A DNA stretch of 21,260 nucleotides from a virus: IMG/VR virus record IMGVR_UViG_3300025400_000098, positions 1 to 21,260 of that record. One strand, given 5' to 3'. Within the stretch, counting starts at the first letter, position 1; each line of letters begins with the position of its first letter. Below, piece by piece: positions 20,145 to 21,260 of the stretch. The position numbers and the translations under genes are program-made. The notes beneath the pieces were generated by a model, which saw nothing but the letters and a program-made list of their open reading frames with translations, did not search any database and was not told the origin of the DNA.

Positions 20145-20176
20145 TAAAGATAAGGCTATTTAATCAAACTAGCAAC
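20145..20176 (-). promoter_or_regulatory. Promoter, GTTG-N20-TATCTTTA
   Basis: GTTG at 20176-20173, 20 bases, TATCTTTAGGTATAAAG with the box at 20152-20145. It drives the 104-aa gene. The -33 box touches the stop of the 26-aa membrane peptide. Confidence 0.65.
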
Positions 20177-20256
20177 TAAAAAAGCAGATTTATTGTAAAA
20201 TAAACCCCAGCTACTACTCCTATTAAGAATACAAATATAACTCCTACTAATGTCAT
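20176..20256 (-). CDS. 26-residue single-span membrane peptide
   Basis: ATG at 20254-20256 to TAG at 20176-20178. The peptide MTLVGVIFVFLIGVVAGVYF plus TINLLF is one hydrophobic helix with small-residue (G, A) spacing and no charge. It begins 20 bases after the endonuclease stop and is probably on the same transcript, and its end abuts the next promoter. Peptides of this kind in phages are often small regulators of membrane proteins or toxins. Composition alone supports a gene; no homologue is recognised. Confidence 0.5.
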   Translation of the reverse strand: MTLVGVIFVFLIGVVAGVYFTINLLF

Positions 20257-20275
20257 TTTGTTTTTGATTTAGTTT

Positions 20276-20902
20276 TTATATATCTTGTAAAGACAATCCT
20301 GACTGTCTTCTTATTTCCTCCACAGTAGTCAGATACTGTATATAATGCTTTTCGTTTACTTCCTCTTTATTAGGCATTATAAATGCTAATGTAATTCTGT
20401 TATCGTATTTAATGATCTTCCAGCAGTATTCTGGGATAGTTATTGTATTGACTATCTTACCTATATCCCCATAACTCCCACACCATACTTCAACTCTCTT
20501 ATCATTTTTGGCTAGTAGTCTGGTAATCTCTTCTAACTTCTTCCAAGTAATCCTGTTTAAATTAGGATGTTGAGGAGTCATATTAGTATAATAAAAAGAC
20601 TCTGTTTCAGCTTGTTCTGAAAATTGATTATCTTTAGCTGGGCAATTATGTCCTCTGTCGTAATCTCCGCTTTCCCATACCTGCTGTACACTTTCGTTTA
20701 GAATAGGATCAGCTTGGAAGTTATTTCCTCTATCTACCGATGTAGATCCTTCAACTAAATCTTGATCTACTTCTACCCAGTTTACTAGAGTAGGGTAGTG
20801 TAGTTCCGTATCGTAGGTTAAGCTATAATGTTCATGTTTAATTTCTACGTAACGTGGTATAGATTTGGATACTTGCTGTGTTTGAGGTAGTTTTCTTTTC
20901 AT
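20276..20902 (-). CDS. DNA/RNA non-specific endonuclease (DRGH, beta-beta-alpha metal)
   Basis: This gene encodes 208 aa. The active-site motif DRGH (residues 82-85, in GDYDRGHNCPAKDNQ) holds the general-base His of the Serratia-nuclease/NucA family. It is followed by FYYTNMTPQHPNLNRITWKK (103-122), with the metal-binding Asn (in TNMTPQ) and the N-x-x-x-W/LE helix, as in relatives. Residues 23-60 carry the usual lead strands. There is no signal peptide, so it acts inside the cell or is packaged, most likely degrading host DNA or RNA to supply nucleotides, or attacking competing phage DNA. No consensus promoter is visible, and the leader has an inverted repeat (AGTTA/TAACT). Confidence 0.88.
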   Translation of the reverse strand: MKRKLPQTQQVSKSIPRYVEIKHEHYSLTYDTELHYPTLVNWVEVDQDLVEGSTSVDRGNNFQADPILNESVQQVWESGDYDRGHNCPAKDNQFSEQAETESFYYTNMTPQHPNLNRITWKKLEEITRLLAKNDKRVEVWCGSYGDIGKIVNTITIPEYCWKIIKYDNRITLAFIMPNKEEVNEKHYIQYLTTVEEIRRQSGLSLQDI

Positions 20903-20980
20903 TATAAAGGAGTTATTGCTAACTATAATTATAATGAAAAGAAAGAAAGACTATTGACTACTTACATTGTCTTATTTTAG

Positions 20981-21260
20981 TTATTCTTTAATCCTCAAAT
21001 TTTCTACGGGGCATCCAAATTTTTCTGCGATATCTTCTAATGTAACTTCAATTATTTCCTCAGGAACTTCAATATCCATCATAAATGCAAATAAATCAAA
21101 ATCTAATAGTTGGTCATTTTCGTCTAAAGCATCTTCCCCATAAGTAAGCAACTCATCCACATAAGCTCCCACTATATTTTCATCTGGATCATATTCTAAA
21201 CTAAGAGAATTCATCTCATAATCATACCTTTCACACAACCATTTAGAAGCAATTTCATAT
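20981..21260 (-). CDS. Acidic protein with C-terminal HTH-like tail (N-terminus beyond window)
   Basis: The frame is open to the window edge, so the N-terminus is probably outside; a TTG at 21238 is a possible but weak start. The visible 92 codons are very acidic (LEYDPDENIVGAYVDELLTY, GEDALDENDQLLDFDLF). The end, VTLEDIAEKFGCPVENLRIK and E, matches the end of the 189-aa protein at 16191-16760. No other domain is recognised. The acidic body may mimic DNA or bind a basic partner, but this is only suggested by composition. Confidence 0.7.
   Translation of the reverse strand, partial: YEIASKWLCERYDYEMNSLSLEYDPDENIVGAYVDELLTYGEDALDENDQLLDFDLFAFMMDIEVPEEIIEVTLEDIAEKFGCPVENLRIKE

Overview
This window looks like part of the genome of a T4-like (contractile-tailed) bacteriophage of a Bacteroidota host. 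Every supported protein gene is on the minus strand, so transcription runs from high to low coordinates. The T4-like call rests on clear homologues of baseplate wedge proteins gp6 and gp25, a gp5-like hub/spike protein and a gp55-like late sigma factor. The host call rests on about fifteen promoters of the form GTTG, exactly 20 bases, then TATMTTTA(GG), which resembles the Bacteroidota -33/-7 promoter rather than the E. coli -35/-10 type. No integrase, tRNA, CRISPR array or insertion sequence was seen.

Layout. (1) 1-8662 is the late virion operon: a large tail-region protein cut by the window edge, a coiled-coil protein, a DNRLRE-like fibre protein, gp6, gp25, three small or hypothetical structural genes, and the gp5-like protein. 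Genes are packed with 1-11 base overlaps or very short gaps. A T4-type late promoter box (TATAAATA) sits 4 bases before the first start codon of the operon. (2) 8696-12029 holds the gp55-like sigma factor, a membrane-anchored coiled-coil protein, an HD-domain hydrolase, a short conserved protein, a GIY-YIG/T5orf172 protein, a two-helix membrane protein and an unknown. (3) 12030-21260 is an accessory/early region of small genes, most of unknown function, many with their own promoter. Recognisable members are a DUF6291-like protein with a highly repetitive tail, a protein with an ExoX C-terminal-like domain, SH3/KOW-like small proteins, a DUF1003 membrane protein and a DRGH-type DNA/RNA non-specific endonuclease.

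The accessory region is unusual for how much apparent non-coding RNA and repeat structure it carries. Two plus-strand promoters at 17003 and 17672 each lead into the same 43-base element, giving a pair of paralogous small RNA candidates that run against all the genes. At 12089-12469 two inward-facing promoters flank a gene-free segment with a 13-bp stem that begins exactly at the predicted plus-strand start. At 13800-14165 a second gene-free segment has many stems. The leader of the DUF6291 gene carries a terminator hairpin ending 3 bases before the start codon, with an upstream segment able to disrupt it. Two arrays of 12-bp repeats (18166-18321 and 18600-18683) flank a strongly purine/pyrimidine-biased gene-free segment that could be a replication origin.

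Of 30 genes whose stop is visible, 21 end in TAA, 9 in TAG and none in TGA. One promoter leads into a plausible but degraded small reading frame interrupted by TGA. All functional calls come from reading the sequence; no search or folding program was run.
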